This document shows, in pieces, positions 1 through 4,712 of a stretch of DNA of 7,400 bases; position 1 is the first letter of the stretch; each line of letters starts with the position of its first letter. Below the pieces are notes generated by a model that saw only the letters and a list, made by a program, of their open reading frames with translations, was not told where the DNA came from and did not search any database. The position numbers were made by a program, and so were the translations under genes. The DNA comes from Acidimicrobiia bacterium. GTDB taxonomy: Bacteria > Actinomycetota > Acidimicrobiia > Spongiisociales > UBA5794. Location of the stretch: the NCBI GenBank assembly GCA_013001485.1, contig JABDMN010000293.1, forward strand, positions 1-7,400, read 5' to 3'.

Positions 1-437
1 GGGGCGTACTCGGTGATCATCATCCCGGAGTCGCCGGTGACGACCTGAGGGTCGAGATCCTCGGGGCCGGGGGTTTTGGTCGTCACGAGCCGGTTCTTCA
101 CGACCTTGTCGGCAGCTCGACCGAGACCGGTCTCCTCGCGCGCCTCGTAGGCCAGACGTTCACCGTGCTCTCGCATCGACGTTCGAATGGCCTCGACGAC
201 CTTGTGCCGAACGTCGAGACCCATGTCGTGGTAGTAGGTGTAGGCCCGCATCGCGGCCGAAACCGCAGCGTCCACGGTGGGGAAGATCCCGTCACCCGTC
301 TCCACAACACTGGCGGAAACGGAAGCAGCGGCCTGCATCGCCGCAGCCGGTCGGTCGGCGCCTTCGTGGGCCGCCATCCGGCCCCGTACCCGGGCGATGA
401 TCTCCTGGACATCAGACTCGGGTAGGGCGTCTCTCAC
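1..437 (-). CDS. BMC-associated CoA-acylating aldehyde dehydrogenase (PduP/EutE class), C-terminus beyond window
   Basis: The first 145 residues of an enzyme predicted to oxidise an aldehyde to its acyl-CoA with NAD+ inside the microcompartment. The stretch from about residue 47 ([15 protein letters not shown]) through [19 protein letters not shown] (102-120) and [10 protein letters not shown] (121-130) is the typical N-terminal domain of PduP/EutE proteins. The catalytic Cys and most of the NAD site lie beyond the left edge. Residues 7-22 ([16 protein letters not shown]) form a predicted amphipathic helix, followed by an Ala-rich linker, as in known encapsulation peptides. The GTG start at 437 is chosen because it overlaps the stop of the upstream BMC-P gene (GTGA) and has GAGGAG 11 nt upstream. 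It could be specific for acetaldehyde (EutE-like) or propanal (PduP-like); the DeoC neighbour favours acetaldehyde. Confidence 0.9.
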   Translation of the reverse strand, partial: MRDALPESDVQEIIARVRGRMAAHEGADRPAAAMQAAASVSASVVETGDGIFPTVDAAVSAAMRAYTYYHDMGLDVRHKVVEAIRTSMREHGERLAYEAREETGLGRAADKVVKNRLVTTKTPGPEDLDPQVVTGDSGMMITEYA

Positions 438-721
438 TTGCGGAACTGCTCCTCGCCGCCGACTTCCCAGGTGTCGACGATCGCCATGATCACGGCGTCA
501 CATGGCCGGTCACGCGTCATCTCGGTCTGGCGGGCCGAACTGCCCGACGCATACATGATGACCTCACCGACACCGGCTCCGACGGCATCGACAGCGATCA
601 CATACCCGCCGGTCTCGGTGTCGTCGGTATCGAGGACGCGCACGACCAGGAAGGTCAAGCCCTCCATCCGCGGTTCTTTGCGGCTGGCGACAAGGGTGCC
701 AACCACCCTTCCGAGTTGCAT
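434..721 (-). CDS. BMC-P shell vertex pentamer (EutN/CcmL family)
   Basis: A 95-residue protein of normal family length. Known role: EutN/CcmL pentamers cap the vertices of icosahedral BMC shells. Family features seen: the N-terminal strand [15 protein letters not shown]; the core [10 protein letters not shown] (22-31); [19 protein letters not shown] (48-66), which carries the conserved glycine-rich turn; and [13 protein letters not shown] (75-87), the characteristic C-terminal segment. The ATG start at 721 has GGAGGT at 731-726, 4 nt upstream. The gene begins 11 nt after the BMC-H stop, and its TGA overlaps the GTG of the aldehyde dehydrogenase. It is the only pentamer in this window. SPU loci often carry more than one, so paralogues may lie to the left. 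Confidence 0.95.
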   Translation of the reverse strand: MQLGRVVGTLVASRKEPRMEGLTFLVVRVLDTDDTETGGYVIAVDAVGAGVGEVIMYASGSSARQTEMTRDRPCDAVIMAIVDTWEVGGEEQFRK

Positions 722-732
722 GTCGACCTCCG

Positions 733-1035
733 TCAGCCGAGTTCGGCCTCGGCCTCCTCGGTCCGCCCGAGCGGGAGGACCAGGTCGATGTTGAGGTGCG
801 GACGAGCGATGATGTGGCTAGCGACGACCTCGCCGACCTTCTCCGCATTCCGCACGCCGGCATCGACGGCTGCCTTCACAGCAGCGACGTCACCACGGAC
901 GACGGCGGTGACATATCCGCCACCAGTCTTCTCGTAGCTGACGAGCTCGACCTTGGCCGCTTTGACCATTGCATCGGCGGCTTCGACCGTCGCGGCAAAG
1001 CCACGGCTCTCGATCATGCCCAGAGCTTCCGGCAT
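733..1035 (-). CDS. BMC-H shell hexamer protein (PduA/EutM-like)
   Basis: A 100-residue single-domain BMC protein, the main facet building block of the shell. Residues 3-9 (EALGMIE), [14 protein letters not shown] (19-32) and [21 protein letters not shown] (40-60) are the classic BMC fold signature, and SHIIARPH (73-80) closes the domain. Lys29 sits in the edge motif that makes hexamer-hexamer contacts in PduA. The loop expected to line the central pore reads TGGGY (37-41), so the pore should be small, glycine-lined and without side chains, suited to polar metabolites (inference from PduA). The tail after residue 85 is short and acidic. The ATG at 1035 has AAGGAG at 1045-1040, 4 nt upstream. 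It lies 31 nt after the BMC-T stop. Confidence 0.96.
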   Translation of the reverse strand: MPEALGMIESRGFAATVEAADAMVKAAKVELVSYEKTGGGYVTAVVRGDVAAVKAAVDAGVRNAEKVGEVVASHIIARPHLNIDLVLPLGRTEEAEAELG

Positions 1036-1039
1036 GGTG

Positions 1040-1045
1040 CTCCTT
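1040..1045 (-). promoter_or_regulatory. Shine-Dalgarno site of BMC-H
   Basis: AAGGAG on the minus strand, 4 nt before the ATG at 1035, in the 31-nt gap after the BMC-T stop. It is the longest anti-Shine-Dalgarno match in the operon, which fits high expression of the major facet protein (inference). Confidence 0.7.
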
Positions 1046-1066
1046 ACCTTCCTGTTTGGTTTCTGT

Positions 1067-1699
1067 TCACTTCTCTATCGGGCGGCCTTCGAGGCCCTCG
1101 ATGGCGGCGACGGCTGCACGCCAGCCCACATCTATGTCCCGTTCCTCGCCGCCGAGGTATACGCGACCCATCGATCCGAAGGCCCTCACCTCGAGGACAT
1201 TGATCGCAGCAGCCTTCTCGGCCTCGTTGGCGGCAAGAGGAGCGTAGGCGGCGGGCTCGACCTCCATCACATAGAGCGTCTGGCCCGGGATGAGCATCTG
1301 ACCGTGACGGGTGCGGTTTATCAGCTGCGCCTGGTGATCATCAATGCGGCGGATGATCTGGCTCGACAGGATCCTCGGCTTGATCCGATCTTCCTCGGTG
1401 TGCTCGATCGCTTCGAGGATCGCATCGCCCGCGGCCCGGGTTTCGTGCTGATCGGGTGAGTGAATCTCGAGCATCCCGTAATAGCGCTCGACGATCTGCA
1501 TCCCCGGCTTCACCGCGGTGGCCTTGAGGGCGATGTCCGTCAGCCGGTTGATCTCGATCCCCGGGGCGACCTCGACGTACAGAGACGCATCGCCGGCAAG
1601 TGGTAGGAACCCCTGGGCGATCGTGCCCAGGAAGGCGGCGTACTGCGGCTGAAGGTTGTCGAGGAAGCAGTAAGTCCTCAGCTCAATACCGCTGGTCAT
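1067..1699 (-). CDS. BMC-T tandem-domain shell trimer (stacking, gated-pore type)
   Basis: A 210-residue protein of two fused BMC domains that should form pseudohexameric trimers. Domain 1 spans roughly residues 5-100 ([34 protein letters not shown]) and domain 2 roughly 108-203 ([45 protein letters not shown]). From memory the sequence closely resembles the H. ochraceum trimers that stack in pairs with a gated central pore. The Glu71-Arg72 pair in IVERYYG is a candidate for the gate residues known in CsoS1D-type trimers (inference). The start is set at 1699 because GAGGAG lies 4 nt upstream. An in-frame ATG at 1711 would put that site inside the gene, and the extension to 1744 reads an unrelated stretch of deoC. 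The gene overlaps the end of deoC by 17 nt. Confidence 0.93.
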   Translation of the reverse strand: MTSGIELRTYCFLDNLQPQYAAFLGTIAQGFLPLAGDASLYVEVAPGIEINRLTDIALKATAVKPGMQIVERYYGMLEIHSPDQHETRAAGDAILEAIEHTEEDRIKPRILSSQIIRRIDDHQAQLINRTRHGQMLIPGQTLYVMEVEPAAYAPLAANEAEKAAAINVLEVRAFGSMGRVYLGGEERDIDVGWRAAVAAIEGLEGRPIEK

Positions 1700-2513
1700 C
1701 GCTCTCCTCATCTCCCGAGACGATGGCGACTCCGGCCGACGCACCGATGCGCGTCGCGCCTGCCGCGATCATCTCCTCGACATCTTGTGCGGTCCGAACT
1801 CCCCCGGACGCCTTCACGCCCATTTCCGGACCTACCGTTTCGCGCATCAACGCTACGTCGTAGACGGTGGCGCCACCAGGACCGAAGCCGGTGCTGGTCT
1901 TGACGTAGTCGGCCTTCGCTTGTTTGGCGAGGTGGCAGGCCTGCACCTTCTCCTCGTCGGTGAGCAGTGCCGTCTCGATGATGACCTTGTTGAGAGCGCC
2001 AGATTCGTGACACGCATCCGACACCTTGGCGATGTCGTCGCGCACGATCTCGTGGAGCCCCGACTTGAGTGCCCCGACGTTGATGACCATGTCGATCTCG
2101 CGCGCCCCGTCGCGAAGAGCCCGACGGGCTTCCATGGCTTTGCTCTCCGCCGTCGTTGCCCCGAGGGGAAACCCGATCACAGACGCGACGGGAACGTCGC
2201 TCCCGCGCAGGTTGTCCACTGACCGCTTGACCCAGGTGGGGTTGATGCATACCGAGGCAAACCCGTAGGTACGGGCTTCGGCACACAGCGTGTCGATCTC
2301 GTCTGCAGTGGCATCAGGGCGGAGCAAGGTGTGATCGATGTACTGAGCCATGTCGAGCGGCACGTCGGCGGCGTCGCCGTGGTAGGCGACACGATCGGCG
2401 CCGTTGGCCACCACCGCGCGCACCTGCTCGGGTGTCGAGCACCAATCGACACCGCCCGACAGCGCAGCAAGCACCTCCCGGGTCACGGCCTCGATGAGAC
2501 GTTCACGATCCAT
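1683..2513 (-). CDS. deoC: Deoxyribose-phosphate aldolase with BMC-type N-terminal extension
   Basis: DERA (EC 4.1.2.4) reversibly cleaves 2-deoxy-D-ribose 5-phosphate into acetaldehyde and glyceraldehyde 3-phosphate through a Schiff base. The TIM-barrel core starts near residue 55 ([15 protein letters not shown]). The catalytic set is intact: Asp141 in [12 protein letters not shown], the Schiff-base Lys205 in [10 protein letters not shown], and Lys234 in [19 protein letters not shown] (255-264) is the usual phosphate-binding end. At 276 residues it exceeds the roughly 220 of ordinary bacterial DeoC, and the excess is N-terminal. Residues 1-18 ([18 protein letters not shown]) are an amphipathic helix like an encapsulation peptide, then a linker containing [18 protein letters not shown]. 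The ATG at 2513 shares one base with the rpiB stop (TGATG), with GGGAG 7 nt upstream. It makes the aldehyde this compartment presumably sequesters. Confidence 0.96.
   Translation of the reverse strand: MDRERLIEAVTREVLAALSGGVDWCSTPEQVRAVVANGADRVAYHGDAADVPLDMAQYIDHTLLRPDATADEIDTLCAEARTYGFASVCINPTWVKRSVDNLRGSDVPVASVIGFPLGATTAESKAMEARRALRDGAREIDMVINVGALKSGLHEIVRDDIAKVSDACHESGALNKVIIETALLTDEEKVQACHLAKQAKADYVKTSTGFGPGGATVYDVALMRETVGPEMGVKASGGVRTAQDVEEMIAAGATRIGASAGVAIVSGDEESDDQRY
1704..1709 (-). promoter_or_regulatory. Shine-Dalgarno site that sets the BMC-T start
   Basis: GAGGAG on the minus strand, 4 nt before the ATG at 1699 and inside the last codons of deoC. Its position excludes the longer in-frame starts at 1711 and 1744, because it would lie within or after them. 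Confidence 0.65.
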
Positions 2514-3124
2514 CAGCGCGCTCCCGCTTCGATGGCGTCGATCTTGGCAGCACGCCGGGCATGGCGACCCTCACCCCACGGCGTGGCCAGCCACTCATTG
2601 ACGATCTGCCAGGCGAGGCCATCACCGATCAACCCGGCGCCGAGGGTGAGAACGTTGGCGTGGTTGTGCTCACGGCTGTTGCGAGCCGTAGACAGGTCGT
2701 AACAGAGCGCGGCACGGACGCCGGGCACCTTGTTGGCCGCCATGGCCGAGCCGATGCCCGCACCGTCGACGACGATCCCAGCGGCGCACTCGCCGGACCC
2801 GACGAGCCGGGCCACTGCCTCGGCGAAGTCCGGATAGTCCACCGCCTCGGTGGAGTCGGTTCCACAGTCGACCACCTCGTGACCTGCTTCCCGCAGCCGG
2901 AATGCCAGTTTCTCCTTGAGAGGAAACCCTCCATGGTCGGCGCCGATGGCGATAGTTTCCGAAGGCACGACGCCTCCTGCGGCGGGCTCGGTGCGCTCCG
3001 ACCCGTCAGGCACCACAGATTCGGCGGCTGACGCACCCTCGGGCGCCAGCATGCCGTCGACGATGCTGCGCACGAGGTCACGCACTTCGGTCTCGTTCGG
3101 AATGTCGAATCGTTGTCTTGGCAC
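2513..3124 (-). CDS. rpiB: RpiB/LacAB-family sugar-phosphate isomerase with BMC-type N-terminal extension; Asp at the catalytic Cys position
   Basis: A 203-residue member of the RpiB family, which interconverts ribose 5-phosphate and ribulose 5-phosphate or related sugar phosphates. The core begins at residue 57 ([17 protein letters not shown], with His64) and continues with [10 protein letters not shown] (96-105), the loop [15 protein letters not shown] (121-135), [15 protein letters not shown] (149-163, His153) and a terminal RHARR (187-191). In E. coli RpiB the residue before the glycine loop is the catalytic Cys (ILICGTG); here it is Asp120 (IVVDGAG). Residues 10-26 ([17 protein letters not shown]) form an amphipathic helix, followed by about 30 Ala/Pro/Glu/Ser-rich residues, so this enzyme is also likely encapsulated. 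The GTG start at 3124 is supported by GGAGG 4 nt upstream. It is the first gene of the operon. The family call is firm; the substrate is open. Confidence 0.92.
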   Translation of the reverse strand: MPRQRFDIPNETEVRDLVRSIVDGMLAPEGASAAESVVPDGSERTEPAAGGVVPSETIAIGADHGGFPLKEKLAFRLREAGHEVVDCGTDSTEAVDYPDFAEAVARLVGSGECAAGIVVDGAGIGSAMAANKVPGVRAALCYDLSTARNSREHNHANVLTLGAGLIGDGLAWQIVNEWLATPWGEGRHARRAAKIDAIEAGAR

Positions 3125-3193
3125 CGGCCCTCCAGGTCGTCATCCTACGAGATGCACGGCACCCCCACCGATCTCGCCAGCTACCGTGACCAT
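3125..3193 (-). promoter_or_regulatory. Divergent promoter region between the BMC operon and the HTH gene
   Basis: This 69-nt gap must hold the start signals for both directions. On the minus strand TAGGAT (3147-3142) is a candidate -10 that would put the transcript start just before the GGAGG of rpiB. On the plus strand TACCGT (3182-3187) ends 6 nt before the ATG at 3194. No convincing -35 hexamer was found for either. An inverted repeat, CGAGAT (3148-3153) and ATCTCG (3171-3176), with a 17-nt spacer directly abuts the minus-strand -10 and could be an operator for both genes. All of these are motif-level inferences. Confidence 0.4.
3129..3133 (-). promoter_or_regulatory. Shine-Dalgarno site that sets the rpiB GTG start
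   Basis: GGAGG on the minus strand, 4 nt before the GTG at 3124. This spacing matches three of the other genes in the operon and fixes the non-ATG start. It shows that the operon's first gene is translated from a leadered mRNA, unlike the divergent gene. Confidence 0.65.
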
Positions 3194-3871
3194 ATGAAGC
3201 GGGATCCTGCATTCGTGTGGGAAACAGAGGCGCTACGGCGACGAGTTGGCCGACCGACCGCGCCACCACCGGCGCCTCCGCACGAAGACCTCCCCGGAGC
3301 GCCGACTGGTCCCACCAACCAACCCACAGGTAGCGGAACGGGCCCAAGCTGGGTGACTGTGGCCGAGGCTGCGACGGCAATCAACAGCCCGGAGGCAACG
3401 GTCATGGCATGGGCGGATGGTGGCCGGGTGCCCGCTCAGGACTCGAGCCAGGGCCGACTGGTGCTGCTTCAGGCCGTCGTCGACCGTGCCACCGAGATGC
3501 GTCAGGCCCGGGCGGCCGCCGCTATGCCGTCGGCGCCGCCAACCGCTCCGGTTCTTCAGCCAGATGTTCCGGCAGGAAGCATGATCGTGCCCCGAGACGC
3601 CTGGGACCGCATGCTCGACCAGCTTGGCAACCTCCACGAGGCAGGCCAGCAATTGGCAGAGGCGCGCGAACGGGCAGTGAAGGCCGAAACGGAAGCAGGC
3701 TTCCTCAAGGAGCGACTCACCGACCTGCGAGAGCAACTCGAGCGCAGACAACCAGCAACACCAGCAGCATCCGGGACCCCAGCACAGACGGTCCCGGCCC
3801 CGGCACCCACCACGATGAGACGAGACAGCCTGCTCGGGTTGGTGGCTCGAGGGCTGCGGAGGAAGAGGTAG
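3194..3871 (+). CDS. Helix-turn-helix / coiled-coil protein divergent from the BMC operon
   Basis: A 225-residue cytoplasmic protein of unknown function. Layout: a short N-terminus; a Pro/Ala-rich linker (about 20-50); a MerR/excisionase-like helix-turn-helix (about 52-100, with WVTVAEAATAINSPEATVMAW and GRVPA); a second linker (106-130); a long charged helix predicted to be a coiled coil (134-186, with NLHEAGQQLAEARERAVKAE); a third Pro/Ala/Thr linker; and a basic amphipathic tail DSLLGLVARGLRRKR (211-225). The ATG at 3194 is preferred because it follows a TAnnnT hexamer by 6 nt. In-frame starts exist further up (for example ATG 3152) but lack a ribosome site. It could regulate the BMC operon, with which it shares a promoter region, or be a housekeeping DNA-binding protein that merely lies next to it. 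Its TAG stop overlaps the first heptamer of the following array. Confidence 0.75.
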   Translation: MKRDPAFVWETEALRRRVGRPTAPPPAPPHEDLPGAPTGPTNQPTGSGTGPSWVTVAEAATAINSPEATVMAWADGGRVPAQDSSQGRLVLLQAVVDRATEMRQARAAAAMPSAPPTAPVLQPDVPAGSMIVPRDAWDRMLDQLGNLHEAGQQLAEARERAVKAETEAGFLKERLTDLREQLERRQPATPAASGTPAQTVPAPAPTTMRRDSLLGLVARGLRRKR

Positions 3872-3939
3872 TCCCTAGTCCCTAGTCCCTGGCTGGCAGC
3901 CGGTAGCTGGTAGCTGGTAGCTGGTAGCTGGTAGCTGGC
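3870..3939 (+). repeat. Tandem heptamer array 1 (ten units)
   Basis: Ten 7-nt units in one register: AGTCCCT three times, GGCTGGC, AGCCGGT, AGCTGGT four times, then AGCTGGC. A decayed eleventh unit (AGCTATT, 3940-3946) runs into the end of the DUF3291 gene. The array fills the whole gap between two convergent genes, and the flanking units supply the TAG stop codons of both. There is no strong self-complementarity, so it does not look like a hairpin terminator. It resembles the short tandemly repeated repetitive (STRR) heptamers of cyanobacterial genomes in style only. Confidence 0.9.
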
Positions 3940-3941
3940 AG

Positions 3942-4388
3942 CTATTGAGAACTCGGTTCTGGATACGGCCGCACCAACGGAAACGCTTGAGCCGTGGCTC
4001 CCCGGGAACGCAGTAGTGCCAGGCGCTCGTTGGCTTCTTCCACGGTGGGGACGTGGCCTTCGGGGATCCACCACAGCACGGTGTGAGGGGGATCCATCTT
4101 GGCGAACCACTCGGCCCGTCTCCGCAGGGCCGCCCGATGCTCGTCACCGAACACAAAGGTCCGGAAACTCTCGACGTCTTCCCAGACGGACAAGTTGACC
4201 AGCAACATGTCGTTTCCGAAGACCCGGATCGCCGTGGCGTCGCCCTCGTCGGTCTGGAGTCGCCAGACGAACCCGGGACTCTCGTCGGCAAGGGCGTTGA
4301 TCGGCTCCAGCAGGTTGACGAAGTCCTGCAGTGCAGGGTGTTCGAGCGGGCCTCGAATCCGACCGAGATTGAGCTGAGCGAGATGCAT
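3942..4388 (-). CDS. DUF3291 domain protein
   Basis: A 148-residue soluble protein that matches the DUF3291 family of alpha/beta-barrel (ABM-like) small proteins. Recognisable features are MHLAQLNLGRIRGPLEHPAL at the start, FVNLLEPINALADESPGFVW (23-42), LVNLSVWEDVESFRTFVF (63-80), WFAKMDPPHTVLWWIPEGHVPTVEEA (94-119) and RLALLRSRGATAQAF (122-136). The family is often annotated as resembling antibiotic biosynthesis monooxygenases, but no reaction is established that I know of, so no enzyme name is given. The length is typical. No clear Shine-Dalgarno site precedes the ATG at 4388; CAGTAT lies 8 nt upstream and may be a weak -10. The gene lies between two heptamer arrays that share a long perfect direct repeat, so it may form a separately mobile or deletable segment. 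Confidence 0.85.
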   Translation of the reverse strand: MHLAQLNLGRIRGPLEHPALQDFVNLLEPINALADESPGFVWRLQTDEGDATAIRVFGNDMLLVNLSVWEDVESFRTFVFGDEHRAALRRRAEWFAKMDPPHTVLWWIPEGHVPTVEEANERLALLRSRGATAQAFPLVRPYPEPSSQ

Positions 4389-4431
4389 CGCCGCAGATAC
4401 TGGCAGGCGACGATGGCTGCGGCTCTTGGTG

Positions 4432-4501
4432 AGTCCCTGGTCCCTGGTCCCTAGTCCCTAGTCCCTGGTCGGTGGTCGGTGGTCGATGGTCGGTGGTCGA
4501 T
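4432..4501 (+). repeat. Tandem heptamer array 2 (ten units)
   Basis: Ten in-register 7-nt units: AGTCCCT, GGTCCCT twice, AGTCCCT twice, GGTCGGT twice, GGTCGAT, GGTCGGT, GGTCGAT. The unit type changes part-way through (CCCT to CGGT), as it does in array 1. The stretch 4447-4468 is identical to 3871-3892 in array 1, in the same orientation and 576 nt away, on the other side of the DUF3291 gene. No coding function is seen here. Confidence 0.9.
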
Positions 4502-4506
4502 TCTTT

Positions 4507-4686
4507 GGACGGCCGCCATGGGGTTGGGGCCCCATGTTGCGGAGGAGGCGACGGGATGTCGCCGGGAAGACAACGCCGTTGGGGCCCCCTGTTGCGGAGC
4601 AGGCGACGGAAATTCGCCGGGCCCCAGGACGGCCGCCAGGGGGATGGGGCCCCATGTTGCGGAGGAGGCGACGGGATGTCGCCGGG
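4507..4686 (+). repeat. Three-copy direct repeat with internal palindrome and hairpin
   Basis: A 60-nt unit at 4507-4566 recurs at 4627-4686 with only a few changes and an exact 120-nt period. A more diverged copy of its last 43 nt lies between them at 4579-4621. Each 43-nt core contains the palindrome GGGGCCCC, then TGTTGCGGAG, then a hairpin (GGCGAC, loop GGGAT, GTCGCC in copies 1 and 3). In copy 2 the loop sequence differs (GGCGACGGAAATTCGCC), but five of the six stem pairs survive. This suggests a selected structure, perhaps a REP-like element. The last copy ends 14 nt before the predicted -10 of the EamA gene, so it covers that promoter's -35 zone. Confidence 0.85.
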
Positions 4687-4700
4687 TGGTCAACCCTGCC

Positions 4701-4706
4701 TAGCCT
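4701..4706 (+). promoter_or_regulatory. Candidate -10 element of the EamA gene, leaderless start
   Basis: TAGCCT is followed by exactly 6 nt and the GTG at 4713. No Shine-Dalgarno sequence precedes the start, so transcription probably begins at or next to the start codon. No good -35 hexamer is visible upstream, where the third hairpin repeat ends. Confidence 0.45.
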
Positions 4707-4712
4707 CACCTG

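Larger units (their letters stand above)
1..3124 (-). other. Bacterial microcompartment operon (SPU-like), promoter-proximal part
   Basis: Six consecutive minus-strand genes: RpiB-like isomerase, DeoC, BMC-T, BMC-H, BMC-P and a CoA-acylating aldehyde dehydrogenase. The first two junctions overlap (by 1 nt and 17 nt), the next two gaps are 31 and 11 nt, and the last junction is a GTGA overlap, so one transcript is likely. Seen: all three shell protein classes and three enzymes. Known: a DeoC plus RpiB plus aldehyde dehydrogenase set is the hallmark of sugar-phosphate-utilizing BMC loci, such as that of Haliangium ochraceum. Inferred: the substrate is a deoxypentose phosphate and acetaldehyde is the sequestered intermediate. 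Other expected parts (further BMC-H or BMC-P paralogues, PduL-type phosphotransacylase, alcohol dehydrogenase, sugar kinase, nucleoside phosphorylase) are not in the window and may lie to the left. Confidence 0.85.

Noticed and set aside
953..1459. Plus-strand open frame antisense to BMC-T and BMC-H
   Set aside because: It is a shadow of well-recognised shell genes on the other strand. The same holds for the antisense frames at 438-794, 796-1203, 1785-2222 and 2561-3031.
1067..1744. Longer BMC-T reading from 1744
   Set aside because: The extra 15 residues ([15 protein letters not shown]) lie wholly within deoC and contain the Shine-Dalgarno site used by the ATG at 1699. BMC-T proteins start near the LRTY strand.
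1..3124. Aminopropanol-type (RMM) microcompartment, the type best known in Actinobacteria
   Set aside because: There is no kinase, phospho-lyase or short-chain dehydrogenase signature gene in the window. DeoC and RpiB point to the sugar-phosphate class instead.
3113..3193. N-terminal extension of the HTH protein to 3113 or 3152
   Set aside because: It would overlap the divergent rpiB start or its promoter and shows no ribosome site. The ATG at 3194 has a well-placed TAnnnT hexamer.
3870..3946. Rho-independent terminator between the convergent genes
   Set aside because: The heptamer units do not form a strong stem and no T-run follows on either strand; the longest local dyad is the short GGCT/AGCC.
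4507..4686. CRISPR-like array
   Set aside because: There are only three copies, the intervals between the 43-nt cores are unequal (12 and 22 nt), the copies differ in sequence, and there are no cas genes nearby.
4451..4709. Minus-strand open frames of about 80 residues with repeated RRHPVASSATWGP segments
   Set aside because: They are translations of the structured repeat and the heptamer array. They have no ribosome site and no recognisable domain, and the same repeat is open in several frames, which is typical of GC-rich repeats.
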